From the NCBI GenBank assembly GCA_932521025.1, contig OW051470.1, positions 3,582,501 to 3,646,500 of the forward strand: a stretch of DNA of 64,000 nucleotides, in the 5' to 3' direction. Both the position numbers and the translations under genes were made by a program. Below are positions 32,866 through 43,478 of the stretch, piece by piece. Positions within the stretch are counted from its first letter, which is position 1. Each line of letters opens with the position of its first letter. The stretch comes from Oscheius onirici (lineage: Eukaryota > Nematoda > Chromadorea > Rhabditida > Rhabditidae). The notes beneath the pieces are model-generated. The model did not search any database. It saw only the letters and a list, made by a program, of their open reading frames with translations, and was not told the DNA's origin.

Positions 32866-33164
32866 TTAGAAATCATCTCCACCGACAACCTGTTTCAGTT
32901 GGTCGTCTTCCTCTTTGAGATCTTTCAGATGGTCGTATCTCATGATGATCGATGTCGGAATTCCGCGAATATCTCCAGAGACGGTCACTTTGGTATAGAG
33001 ATTGGGATACATGTCTCTCAGAAGTCTGAAATTTGAAAGTTATCGTATAAAAAGTAACTCACCTGTTTCTCTTCAACTGCTTCCAATAGAATTCCTTTCC
33101 GCCTTCGGAATGAGCAAATGATGCCTTTGCAGAAACGCTGTCAGCGTAGACATCCGTCACGTAT
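32866..33164 (-). CDS. Small unrecognised gene, last two exons only
   Basis: Two minus-strand exons (33063-33164 and 32866-33025) join in frame through a 37-base intron and end at a TAA. The predicted C-terminal 87 residues contain YVTDVYADSVSAKASFAHSE, FYWKQLKRN, MYPNLYTKVTVSGDIRGIP and SIIMRYDHLKDLKEEDDQLK. Balanced composition and clean splice sites support a real gene. An acceptor at 33165 demands at least one more upstream exon, which should lie beyond the inverted repeat at 33.2-33.7 kb; I could not find it. No family is recognised; a small mitochondrial protein is only a guess. Confidence 0.55.
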
Positions 33165-33207
33165 CTGAAAAGGCGATTATATCTTGATTTTTATAAATTT
33201 TTAATTA

Positions 33208-33726
33208 ACAAGGATTGCACCCTTTTTTTGAAAAATGTATTTTACTCTTTTGCGCAAAAAGTTATTCGACTTTCCATTTTTCGACAAAATGGCGCAGTGC
33301 CTGTGCGTTAACCACGCTGGAGCGACCAGGGTTCGAGTCCGCCGAGAGGAATTTTTTTTTTAACAGTAGCATTTTACTGGGCTAAATATTACTCTTGTAA
33401 ATTATCAGGTCGATTGGATCGATAGTTTTCTCAAAAAATCAAAGTTGAGCTCAAAAAAATTAGCATGTGGTCGTACATGGTCGAAATTTAGGAATTAAAA
33501 TCGTTCCACAGCCTTTATTTCAAAACATACGAAGCGGATATTTTACAGGAGTAATATTTAGCCCAGTAAAATGCTACTGTTAAAAAAAAATTTCCTCTCG
33601 GCGGACTCGAACCCTGGTCGTTCCAGCGTGGTTAACGCACAGGCACTGCGCCATTTTGTCGAAAAATGGAAAGTCAAATAACTTTTTGCGCAAAAGAGTA
33701 AAATACGTTTTTCAAAAAAAAGGAAG
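33208..33726. mobile_element. Foldback element whose arms are head-to-head tRNA-like SINE copies
   Basis: The left arm (about 33208-33400) and right arm (about 33545-33726) are nearly perfect inverted repeats around a loop of about 145 bases. Each arm contains AAATGGCGCAGTGCC (A box), AGGGTTCGAGTCC (B box) and TTTTACTGGGCTAAATATTA. The two pol III-like promoters point toward each other. The unit may be one foldback transposon or two SINEs inserted in opposite orientation. It lies where an intron of the small neighbouring gene would be. Confidence 0.8.
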
Positions 33727-33729
33727 ATG

Positions 33730-34398
33730 CGCCTCGATGAGCCGAATTTTTTTTGTAGTTGGCCATTTTTTTGTATCTCCTAACCTCAAAAAGTTTATTT
33801 ATTTATTTATATTTATTTATACGTATCCTAACTCAGATAATATATCTGTAGGGGAAGAGACTTCTATCGTTGGGTAGTCATCCAACTGCCAACCTTCTGA
33901 ACTCTGTTCGGGACAATCGCGAAAATACGTTTTTGGTCCGTTTTTGGTCCGAAAAGTTATCGCGAAAATACGTTTTTGGTCCGATTTTCAAAGCTACCGT
34001 AACCCTTGATCCCAAAATCCAAAGTGTCCCAAAAGCTCTCAATAATTTTTTTCGTGGGCCCCCAGGAACAATCCCAGACCGATCCGAACAATTTGAAGGT
34101 AGCTATAGTACTACGGGACACGACTTCTGACGCGCCCTAATACCAAACGCATAAGCAAAGTCCTCGCACTTCCTAATCTCCCAGTACTAACTTGTTACTA
34201 CAGACTCCCAGCTGTAATCTGCGGACAAAGATCTTTTGTTCATCTATGAAAAGAGACAGCGACGCAAGAGCAATTTAAAATGAATGTTTCTTTCGGAATA
34301 AACTTTTTCTAGAAAAAGCCTAATGGTTTTTCAAAAGTTAACAGGAAATATAAGATCTTTCGAGAGATTCTAGTGTGCCAATATTTTAGTCTGCTGCA
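33730..34398. other. Intergenic, with ATTTATTT and CGTTTTTGGTCCG repeats
   Basis: It contains a short ATTTATTTAT microsatellite near 33800, and between about 33911 and 33985 the tandem unit ATCGCGAAAATACGTTTTTG plus GTCCG. The unit is present twice about 48 bases apart, with an extra TTTTTGGTCCG in the first copy. No gene was recognised; a possible 5' exon of the small minus-strand gene could hide here. Confidence 0.5.
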
Positions 34399-35382
34399 AT
34401 GCCGAAGGGCTGGAAGGCCAGAGCATCCAAGGAGACTTCTAGCGTCGCTCGTCTACTGGAGGATGGTATCGAACGTTGTCTTCACTTCGCCGCAGAGCAA
34501 GCTAATCGTCTGGATGAAGAAGTCAAAATAGCCACGAAGCAGAAATGTCTACAGGAAGAAGGCTACAAGACTTGTTCCGAGACAAAGAGCGATGCTACTA
34601 CACCAGCAGCTTCTAGCAGCAAGAACACGGTCCAGCACAATAAGAGCAGTTCAAACCTCGTACCAAAGAAGTCGAAAGTCAAGTCGAAGCACAAAGACAA
34701 GTCGGACGGGAGCTGTAGCAGCCAAGAAACTTCCAACATGGCCGAGTGGTACTACGGTGTTTCTCCAACTACTATTCAACACTACGGTATTCGCATCAAA
34801 GAAAGCGGTTCCGTGGTGTTCAACAGCAGACCAGACGGTGATTTGTATGGTCTTCCCGTAGACGTTCCTCAGCCAAGACACAAGAACTCGAAAAAGTGGA
34901 ATCGAGTAAAGGACCCGTTAGCTAGCAGCACAAATGTCCCTCCTGCCGTTGGTCAAAAGAGAGATGACAGTTCGACGAATGTCACGACAGACGACTTGGC
35001 AACAATGAGATACGACGACATTTCTTCTCTTCCGATGTCGGAGACGAGTCTTTGTCTGAGCGACAGCACCCCGGACGAAAGCGAATTGAATTCGGAAAAG
35101 ATACAGCCGAGGGAATCGGAGATGTCTCTGCTGTCGGTTGCCATAAAAGAAGACAACTTTCTGGGTCGACACGACTTTCCCGTCTATATGGTCGAGAGCA
35201 ACATTCGCCGCGTCTGCATGGCCAAGATGACTGTCTTCCGCAAAAAGGGATCCGACTGGCTGGAAGTTCACATGGAGATGAAGGACACGAATGGCAATCC
35301 GCTGCTGAATGTGCTCTCCGAGTTGCTGGGGAAGGAGACTAGGAACGTCGTGATCAACGGCGAGAGGAAGAAGAAGGATTAG
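34399..35382 (+). CDS. Unrecognised intronless basic protein, 327 aa
   Basis: A single uninterrupted frame begins MPKGWKARASKETSSVARLL and ends NVVINGERKKKD. The N-terminal third is helical and charged (IERCLHFAAEQANRLDEEVK). It is followed by a Ser/Lys-rich, probably nuclear, linker (PKKSKVKSKHKDK). Then comes a conserved-looking middle (WYYGVSPTTIQHYGIRIKE, FNSRPDGDLYGLPVDVP) and an acidic Ser-rich segment before a compact C-terminus with RVCMAKMTVFRKKGSDWLEV. Codon composition resembles neighbouring genes. It is odd among them for having no intron, which would fit a retrocopy or a germline gene. No domain is recognised and no function is proposed. Confidence 0.7.
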   Translation: MPKGWKARASKETSSVARLLEDGIERCLHFAAEQANRLDEEVKIATKQKCLQEEGYKTCSETKSDATTPAASSSKNTVQHNKSSSNLVPKKSKVKSKHKDKSDGSCSSQETSNMAEWYYGVSPTTIQHYGIRIKESGSVVFNSRPDGDLYGLPVDVPQPRHKNSKKWNRVKDPLASSTNVPPAVGQKRDDSSTNVTTDDLATMRYDDISSLPMSETSLCLSDSTPDESELNSEKIQPRESEMSLLSVAIKEDNFLGRHDFPVYMVESNIRRVCMAKMTVFRKKGSDWLEVHMEMKDTNGNPLLNVLSELLGKETRNVVINGERKKKD

Positions 35383-35702
35383 GCCATGTTGAAAACGGTT
35401 AATTCGATTTCAAAAAGTCTAGCTGCTAATAAAATTGACCGAGCTTTTGTTGTTTTTTTAGTTGTTTCCAGAGTGTCTAGGAAGCGTGCCTCTTCACGCA
35501 AATCCTGCTCTCAAAGACCACGGCAGTGAAGATTAGCGTTAACAAGGGTTCTAATCGACAAACAAACACCGTGCGCGTCCGGGATTCCAAACAATTGGCT
35601 TTTTCGAACATATGCAAACCATCCGAGACGAGCCCTCTAAGCGGTTTCTTTTTGCGCTCCACGGGTGCTCATGCCGACCGGTCCGGCAGCTGCCCCGGCA
35701 AA

Positions 35703-35710
35703 TATATAAG
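35703..35710 (+). promoter_or_regulatory. TATA box of the Cys/Gln-rich protein gene
   Basis: TATATAAG stands 35 bases before the predicted start codon, preceded by GC-rich sequence. Strong TATA boxes are common on nematode cuticle-type genes with pulsed expression. Confidence 0.55.
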
Positions 35711-35744
35711 AAGGAAGAAGGTGAGCCAAGACACAGCTGAGAAC

Positions 35745-37091
35745 ATGCACACTTCTCTCCTCATTTTCTCCTCTCTATTCCTGCTAGCAGCGGTAAAACC
35801 TAATTTTTGAGCATAAAGTAAAATGAACATTTAGGGAAGCGTTCTTCGAGAGAAGAGACAGTGCGGATGTGCTGTTCCGACCCAGGCCACATGTCAATGT
35901 ACTCCTTCGACAGTTTCGACCGTCTGTTCTTGCCAACAGACTCCGATCGCAACAACAACCACCACGACTACCGCTACCCCCATGTGTTCCTGTGCTCAAG
36001 CTCAACCTCAGCGTCAGACCTTTACTGTTCAGACGACTCAATGCCAACCTGCTTGTCAACAGGTTTGAATGATTTTTGATCGAGAAAACGAGTTTGTAGG
36101 CCTGTAACCAGCAGTGTACTTCCTTTGCTCCTCCTACCTGCCAACCCCAATGTCAGTCCCAGTGTATGTCCACCTGTCAGCCCGTCTATTTGAACCCCAC
36201 GACTGTTCCTACCACTACTGCTGCTCAGTGCATGCCACAATGCCAACAGACTTGCCAGAACACATGTGTCCACCAGCAGATTCCTGTCCAGCAGTGCCAA
36301 ACTCAGTGTCAATCTCAATGTCAGGTCATGTGCAATCCTACCATGGCTCCCGTCACAACAACTACCCCTGCTCCTCAATGCCAGCCTGCTTGTCAGCCAT
36401 CTTGTACTCCTCAGTGTGTCCAACAGCAGCAGCAAATCATTACTCTTGACGTGACTCTCTGCATGCCCCAATGTCAGTCTCAATGCCAACAGAGCTGTGC
36501 TCCTCAACAGACTGTTCAGCAATGTCAGAGCACTTGCAGTAACCAATGTCAACAGACTTGCCAGGTGAGTAAAATGAGAGAAAGTACCTAAAAAGCACTA
36601 TAGATGGCCCCAGTTACTACGACAACCGCTCCTATGAACTGTATCCAACAGTGTCGGCCAGCTTGTACCCCAGCTCAGCCCGTTCAGACTTGCCAACAGT
36701 GTCAATCTACCTGCGTGGCTGCCGCTCCCACCACAACTACCCAAGCTCCTCAGGTCGTTCAGGTCTCTCTGTCCGCAACTATCGCCCAGAGCACCCAGTG
36801 TGTTCCCATGTGCCAGGTAACGATAAATCACAGGAATACTCAAGATAACTTTAGCAAACATGCCAACAGCAGTGTGTCCAGCAGCAACAGCCCATGAACT
36901 CCTGTCAGCCAGCATGTGCTCAGAGCTGTACATCTTCTTGTACCGCCGCTGCTGCTCCAGCTACCACGCCTTGCCAACAGACCCCTACCAACGTGAGATT
37001 AAGGGTTAAAGTAGTAACAAACAAGGTTTAGAGCTGCAAATGTCAGCAGAACTATACTCCCTGTGGAAAACAATGCTGTCGCAGAAAGTAA
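35745..37091 (+). CDS. ABU/PQN-like Cys- and Gln-rich secreted cuticle protein, 383 aa
   Basis: Six exons (35745-35792, 35835-36062, 36100-36564, 36604-36816, 36855-36992, 37032-37091) keep frame through 383 residues. MHTSLLIFSSLFLLAA is a signal peptide, and LREKRQCGC looks like a furin-type processing site just after it. The rest is dense CQ..CQ..C repeats such as CQSQCQSTCQ, CQPACQPSCTPQC and CQQTCQNTC, interspersed with Thr-rich PVTTTT linkers and a terminal CKCQQNYTPCGKQCCRRK knot. In C. elegans, abu/pqn proteins of this composition are pharyngeal-cuticle components that are glutamine-rich and disulphide-linked. The repeats make exact orthology impossible to call. Its exons follow codon-phase-0 boundaries throughout, consistent with growth by exon duplication. 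Confidence 0.85.
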
Positions 37092-37159
37092 GCGGACTCG
37101 TCCTACAAAATTTATCTGTACAAAGAAGAAAACCTAGCCAAATAAAGATTAATTTGACT

Positions 37160-38166
37160 CTTACCTGTACAAATAATGCCAGTGTCTATTGGCATACCAG
37201 GCTCCTCCAAGAAAGACTCCGTAGATTCCCAGGAAGCTGACTGCAGAAGAGCCGAAGAACTTTGCAGTCTAAACGATGTTTTCAATTCATTTTTTTAAAG
37301 AAACGAAACCCCGTGTAGCCAGTAGGTAAAAATGCTGCTGAAGGTTGTCCAGGTAGTCCACGAGATGCTTCTTTGAGCCAGAGCGGCATAGCCATCGTGA
37401 GCGTACAAATCGCGCAGGAAAAGGAATCGACGGGCCTAGATATGATAAATTGAACGATTTAGTTAACAAAACTCACTCCATCGGAAAGTGTAAAAGTTTC
37501 GGCGATTTCTTCCCCACTAGGAGTATTCCAGTCAACTGAAAGTTTTTCACCGAGGAAGTCCACCCAATTGATCCTCTTCTCTCTAAAAAATCAAAAGTTT
37601 TTTTTCTCAATTTTCACAAAAAGAAACCTGAAGTAGGCAATAACACCTTCTTTTGAGGAGAAAGTGGTGAAGAAAGGCACGGCTGTGTGAAGACCCGTTC
37701 GTACTCCAAGTGAACCTGATGCTACACTATCGTGTTTGACTAAAATGAACAATTTCCAAGATAAGATGACTAAACTAACCTGTATCCGTATTGATGTGTT
37801 GCACTGTGACGGCATCTCGCGGAACACGCGACTCTTTTTCGAGAAACCGCTCATATTCTTCCTTGGCTATTTTATTGATCCTGTCGGGCAGATCTTCAAC
37901 TTTGTATCTGAAAAAAAGTCTTATTTTCAACAAAGAAAATATCGAACCTCTGCGAAAATGTGAAATTGACGAAAGGTCCATTGATGAGAAGAGATACGAC
38001 GGGATATCCGACAATCGTTCCCGCTAAAAGACCAATCCGAGCACGTCTCCCCCATCTGGTCTGTAGCCATTCTGTCGCATCGGCATTCCATTTTCTACAA
38101 ATCTTTTTATCAAATAGTAATATGTAACCCTTACTGATAGTTAAGTAACCGTCGGGAAAGATACAT
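37160..38166 (-). CDS. TMEM177-like mitochondrial protein, paralogue A (C-terminally short)
   Basis: TMEM177 is an inner-membrane protein that stabilises COX2/COX20 during cytochrome oxidase assembly. The minus-strand gene begins MYLSRRLLNYQKW, an Arg-rich presequence-like start. It continues RARIGLLAGTIVGYPVVSLL (TM1), FTFSQRYKVEDLPDRI, FTTFSSKEGVIAYFR, NWVDFLGEKLSVDWNTPSGE, and ETFTLSDGARRFLFLRDLY. These match the family's VDW.SP.G and LTLS.EAQKF.LAR signatures. Then come SAVSFLGIYGVFLGGAWYA (TM2) and a stop right after HWHYLYR. The C-terminal portion of about 70-90 residues present in its neighbour is missing. It is tandem to paralogue B on the same strand, about 214 bases apart. Confidence 0.75.
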
Positions 38167-38379
38167 TTGGATTATCTTGTGCCTGAAACTCACTGAACAA
38201 AATACGAGGACTAGTTCAGGAAGAAACGGCGAATCCGGAATATCGTAAACAGTACTTCAGAAACTACTAGCTTTATTAGACAAAAATGTAAAATAGAATG
38301 ACAAGAAATATCGGAATGACTCGCTTCAGTTATACGTCTCCTTCTCGCTCTTCTTTCCGCGCGAAAGCTTCGATATTTT

Positions 38380-39482
38380 TTAACCTAAACTTTGATTCCA
38401 AAGTAATAAAAAATGTTCTAATCTTTCCGAATAGGGTACAGGATCAGTCTTTATATCTCCATTTTTCTCGATATTTCTCTCGCCTTCCTCTCCGAGAACT
38501 GCTCTCATCAGACGATTGAATTTCAATCCAGATATGAAATAATCACGAGCTCCTTGTAGGTAATCGCTTCCTCTGAATTCAGTAAGTTGCAAAAACTGTA
38601 AGAAACGTACTGGTTAACAGCGACTTCGTCGGCCCTTTTTAACATGTGTGCTTTGAAACCGCTTATGAATTGTGTATATGCTAAGACTACTAGGGATGTT
38701 GTGGATATCAAAGCGACAACTCCTCCTAGTACTGCCGATATTCCTGAAAATCAACTTTGAAAGTCAGAAGAAGTCTTACCTGTAAAAATAAGGTATCCCG
38801 CTGCGGAAAACCCCATCCAGGCGATAACAGGAACGCAGAAAAAGACTCCGCTGAAATTTGAATGAAGTATAATAAAAAAGGAAAACAAACTTGTTGGCTA
38901 GTTGCAATTGCCTCTGAATAATGAATCTTTTGGCATTGTCGGAGAGCATTAGACGGGCAATTAGCTCATCTCCTACGCCCGAGTTCGCCTCTATTTTTCG
39001 GCGATATCTTGAGTTTCAGTTGATAAAAAGAAGCAATCTTACTTTGGATTTCCGAGATCCATCTCCAAGTTTGATCCGAACCGCCTGGCTTGTTCTGCAT
39101 CCTCAATTGCCACCCTCAGAGGAAATTGCAGTTCTGTTCCTTTGTTTAAAAAGAAGCCGCCGTAATTTTTTGGTTCTAACTCATTGGTCAACACTACTGA
39201 CGTCTAAAAAAGCTTGTTCATAGATTGAAAATAATCGTGCCTGTGGATGTCGAACATCTACAAGATGGTCCAGCTCGGCTTCGACCAACTGTTTGAGAGA
39301 GTCTGGAGCTGGCATTGTACTCCTGTTTACGTATAATTTTGTCCAAATCTGATCACCGCGGAATCCTAGAAATTTTATAAGATTAACTGGAAGAAGAACT
39401 AACCGTGAATTACAAGGTATCCTATAGGAACGGCTGGTATTAACGTTAAATACGCTTGCTTTATCCATGATATTTGACTCAT
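38380..39482 (-). CDS. TMEM177-like mitochondrial protein, paralogue B
   Basis: It starts MSQISWIKQAYLTLIPAVPI with the first membrane segment, then STMPAPDSLKQLVEAELDHL. A 57-base intron best joins this to TSVVLTNELEPKNYGGFFLN. Further exons give TELQFPLRVAIEDAEQA, RRKIEANSGVGDELIARLML and SDNAKRFIIQRQLQLAN, the TMEM177 core. Then come FFCVPVIAWMGFSAAGYLIF and VALISTTSLVVLAYTQF (TM2-TM3), and the C-terminal GSDYLQGARDYFISGLKFNR and LMRAVLGEEGERN, ending LLLWNQSLG. This has the full family layout, unlike paralogue A. It is probably a housekeeping gene for complex IV biogenesis. The two copies have diverged strongly, so the duplication is old. Confidence 0.78.
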
Positions 39483-39911
39483 TTGCTCTAAAAAGATTGA
39501 ATTCTGAAGAAAAAGGAGAAAAAAAAAACACAAAAGTAAACAAAACAAAAGTTGATTTTTGAATAGTAATTGTTCGTACTATAGCCGCTTCCACGTACTC
39601 GATTTTGATTTGAACAAAAGTTTCAGGAACGAGAGTCCAGTTCCAGACGTTCCCGTTCATTCTACAGTTTTTTTTATTACAAATTATGCAATAAACAACA
39701 AGTCGTTCAAAGGAAAACGTTCTTGCCGACTGCTGCACACTTTTCATCGCCTTCTCAATCAGCACAAATCGTTTGAACGCTCATGTTTTAGTCCTGCATA
39801 AAAGACCATCCCCTTGTCTAAATCATCTTTTTCAAGGATTCAAGGCTAAGTTTCCTAAAGAAATTCTTTTCAGAGTTATTAGCTGCTTCTACGAAGATTA
39901 CATCTCTCCCC

Positions 39912-41530
39912 ATGTTCAAAGGTAAGCTTTTCTTCGAACAATACAGCTGGTAATCAAAATGTTGCAGGTAAAGCCAGCTCAACAAATTTTGACGATGTTG
40001 CAGAAGACGGCGAGGTTAGACCTTCTCCTCAAAAAGAGTTGGGTGTGATTTCTCTTCCGTACTAATTTTTGTTCAGGTTCGATGATCCGATTGTAATAAA
40101 TATAACCAAGGAAACCGAAATTCATATTGCTGACGGGATAGTCATAGATAGAACCGAGTCTATCGAGATGGACGCACACGAGAAAACGAACAATGATATC
40201 TCAAACAGGTAGACTTTCCTTTTTCAAGTAAAAACCATGTTCCAGTGAATGGTTCAATTCTCTTCGCCGTGGAATGCTCGATAATTCGGCAATTGTGAAC
40301 AAAGATGATGACGGAGAGCCTAAAATAAAACGAACAAAGGTTAGTTTTCTATAAATTCTCGAGAAACCTGATTTCAGATGAGCGCATGTTTCAATTGCGG
40401 AGGTGACCATCAACTGAATACTTGTACAGAGCCAAGAAATCCGCAGAGAATACGAGAGGCAGCAAACGAGTTCAAGGAGAAGAAACGGCTGAGTGAAGCG
40501 TATCAGTTGAAACCTTTCTCGGCATATTCAGAATTTAGGGCTCGCTATCACGATACGTCCTCGTCCCAGAAGCAGAGCAACTTTCGACCAGGACGTCTTT
40601 CGAGTGAACTCCGAAGCGCCCTTGGAATCGGCCCGGACGACGTTCCTGAATGGATTTATCGAATGAGAAGAATGGGTTTCGTCGGTGGATATCCACCAGG
40701 CTATTTGAGACAATTTGTTTACTTTTGTAATCAAAAACTGAATTTTTTTAGAGCCGTAGAGGTTGCTCAAGACGAGGACGAAATATTGAAATTTCATCTT
40801 GTTGAAGACGAACATCATAACGACGAAAATGAGGAAAAAGATCGTGAAACGCCTCCTCCTGTCCTGAACGACAAGAAAATGTTCTACTTTCTGGGATTCA
40901 ATCAAACTTATCGAAAGTTGAATGATGTACGTCTCTGAACTTTGCTTCTACCTAAAGACATATTTCAGCGTGAAGGAAACTTCCGGGTCCCCCCATTTAG
41001 CGACTTTTGTCGCTTCCATCAAACTGAATTGACAAAGAAGTACTGGGACGGAAGGAGAGATAGAAAACGGCAAAAGGAAGATGAGAGAAGAAAACGAAAA
41101 AGGGCGGCAAAGGAGCTCCAAGAAGAAGGAGACATCGTTTGTATCCAATCTGAATTCGTCGCTACCGACGATGATGTTGTCAACAAGAATCCTTCTGAAC
41201 CCGATGAGTCGTCAGAAACGTCGACCAAAAAGGCAGAGGTCAAAGATATTCCTCTTGTTCAGTCAAACGGAGGTACGAATGGCCAGGTAGAGTTATTATT
41301 TTCACTTTAATTCATTTTTTTTTCAGTCGACCCCTCGTCCTGAATACGTTGGAACACCTGTTATGTCTCGACGGAGTGCAAGTGGAGAAATCCACAGCAG
41401 TTTACCGTCATTAGAAGCCTTCAGCAAAGGAATCACTCCGTTCAAGGCAGAAGAAGAGCCGACACCTCATCGCGGTTTCATGAAGCGTATTTTTGCCAAA
41501 ATCAAGAGTATCACTACTCCAAAGAAGTGA
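39912..41530 (+). CDS. ZCCHC8-like zinc-knuckle/PSP protein (NEXT complex scaffold)
   Basis: In other animals ZCCHC8 bridges MTR4 and RBM7 in the nuclear exosome targeting complex. Small 5' exons begin MFKGKASSTNFDDVAEDG. After ADGIVIDRTESIEMD comes SEWFNSLRRGMLDN, then the zinc knuckle CFNCGGDHQLNTC (C-x2-C-x3-H-x4-C). The PSP-domain block follows: FRPGRLSSELRSALGI, VPEWIYRMRRMGFVGG and YPPGYL. Further exons supply FYFLGFNQTY, a highly charged helix (RRDRKRQKEDERRKRKR) and a Ser/Pro C-terminus with PRPEYVGTPVMSRRSASG and TPHRGFMKRIF, ending TTPKK. The exon at 40378-40929 is read straight through; an internal AT-rich segment around 40720-40750 could be an unspliced intron but keeps frame. Confidence 0.85.
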
Positions 41531-41731
41531 ATTTCTGTTAAGTTTCCTTTCATCTCACTCCTTGCTCAGCGCACTCTTTTGTTAAATTTTATTCGAATAA
41601 CATAAATATTGATCAACCATCTTCTGATCGTTCATTCTGCAGAAAAGATATGACGCTAGCAATTAGAGGTAAGACCGAAACAACACGTTCCGTACTCTCG
41701 CCAACAAATTTTCCAGCAGCTTTCCTCCGGC

Positions 41732-43019
41732 TCAGGCAGTTGTTTCTTTGTTAAATTTGAAGGAACCATCGGTTTTGGTTGGGTGGTAATCGGCTGAACT
41801 TTCTGGCCGCGTCTCTCGGCCAAAGTCGAGTTTGGCGAGATCTTGAAAAGCATTGGATTTGCTGCCGAAACTAACCGATCCGGAAGAGTTTTTGCTGGCA
41901 TCAGATTTGGGAGTAAGAAGACCATTCGGAATAGTCGGCGGCTCCCCAGCAGATTTTTCCTTTTCTGTCAAAGGGGGAAGAGTTACTCCGTCTGTTTCTT
42001 TTTTATATGACACTGGAGGTTCCGGAGCTAAATTTGACTTCGATTGAATATGTTGAAAGAAGTACTTTTGGTACAACAAGTGCACGGCTTGTTCCGCATC
42101 AACACGTAAATATCGTCGTCTTCGATGTCCAACATGAACTCGTGGTTCATGCTCAGTCCATGGGCGAATAACCTGTTTCTGATTAGACTTTAAAATATTC
42201 ACTCACCATTTCAGAACAGATTCTTGTCGCTGTTCCCGAGCAATGCCGTCAAATTTTGTTTTGGGCATAGCCACTGCCAGCACAGCCGACAACTCGTTGT
42301 CTGTCATCTCCATTACTCGACGAGTAACGCGGGAAGACATTCTGAAGAGACAAACTGGGAGGAAAGAAATGGGATCAGTAGGTGGCCGCTCTAATGGTAC
42401 ACCCACGTCTCCCTTCAAGGTCTGAATAGAAAAGAAGGAACAGACAAGTCGTTTTGCTTCCTCCAGAGTAAATTCGATTGAAACAAAACTCAACACATAA
42501 AATCAATAGAATGGAGGTAAATGATCCGGCCCAGCAGTCACCTATGTAATCCGCCAGTCTGTTGTGACAAAGCGGCGACAAAATTGGATCTCTAGACTGT
42601 TTGGATCGGGATAACAGCTGTGTGGTCGAATAATGTAGCCGGGGAGTCTGGTTCGCTCTAAAGGGTGATTTTTTTGGACTACTACTGCGAAACTCTTGAT
42701 TCGCCCTTTACCCTCATGCCATAAAGGCAAATGAGGGTAAAGGGCGAGTCAAGAATTTCGATTAGAGAGCAATAGGAATGTTCAAAAGTAAAGCAAAGTT
42801 TCTACTCGAAGAAAACAGAGTGTCTTGTGTAGTCTTACGCCCATGATTCCAAATAGAAATCAAAAAAGGAATGAGCTGTTCAAAAACAATCTTTTGGTTG
42901 TGAATGTTATCATTATCCCTGATTGAAGTTGGAGGGAAGTAAGTTTTTTGTGTGTAAGAGGGACGGTCGACAAAAGGTAGGGGGAACAAAACCCGCCTCG
43001 CATAATCCTCGAAAACCAT
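41732..43019 (-). CDS. Unrecognised multi-exon gene
   Basis: The likely start is MVFEDYARRVLFPLPFVDRP (43019) and exon 1 ends at WNHG before a GTAAG donor at about 42841. A long intron with a strong hairpin (42688-42761) ends at CACCCTTTAG. The next exons encode PLCHNRLADYIG-like sequence, EFTLEEAKRLVCSFFSIQTL, GVPLERPPTDPISFLPV, then SRVTRRVMEMTDNELSAVLA and MPKTKFDGIAREQRQESVLKW. The last exon can be read in two frames: LFAHGLSMNHEFMLDIEDDD, or AEQAVHLLYQKYFFQHIQSK leading to a Ser/Pro/Gly-rich tail ending FKFNKETTA. The exact 3' structure is therefore open. I recognise no domain. Confidence 0.5.
42688..42761. repeat. 33-bp-arm hairpin in an intron
   Basis: TTCGCCCTTTACCCTCAT and ATGAGGGTAAAGGGCGA are perfect inverted repeats. 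Pairing extends outward through CGAAA.TCTTGA / TCAAGAATTTCG to about 33 bp per arm, around an ATAAA loop. It lies in the first intron of the unrecognised gene and could be a tiny foldback element or a hairpin RNA. Confidence 0.7.
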
Positions 43020-43478
43020 TGACGCCTCGTATTATACAAATATGGAGGTGGTCGTGAGAGAACGAGAGGAAGCAGTGTTACCTCAACAGGTTGTCTGCGT
43101 CAGCTAGACAGGTGATTCTGCAAGTACGTTCATTTATTTTTACCACAAAACACGAAATAAATAACACTTACAGCAGATCGACGTGTAGCTCAGAGTGAAA
43201 GACGCGAACTGGGGCGTGTGTGGATAAAATTAAGAGGGTATTTTGGAAACAATGTGAAAAGAGAGTGAGAAGATAGTGCTATGAACAAGCTATAAAATAC
43301 TATATACTTCTACTGTGAAAAAGGGACCGAGTCTGTACCCGGCGGAAGATCAAAAATGAGGGGATGTAGATGGGTGATAAAGGAATTTTACAAAAAAAAA
43401 CTAGTGAGAATTTGAGCAATTAGAAAACTAGTCGGGGAAAATCTACACAGAAGAATCTATAAAATTAGAAAAACTTTT

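Noticed and set aside
39187-39208. 22-base intron in TMEM177 paralogue B
   Set aside because: A 57-base intron ending CTTTTTTAG also restores frame without invoking an extreme intron size.
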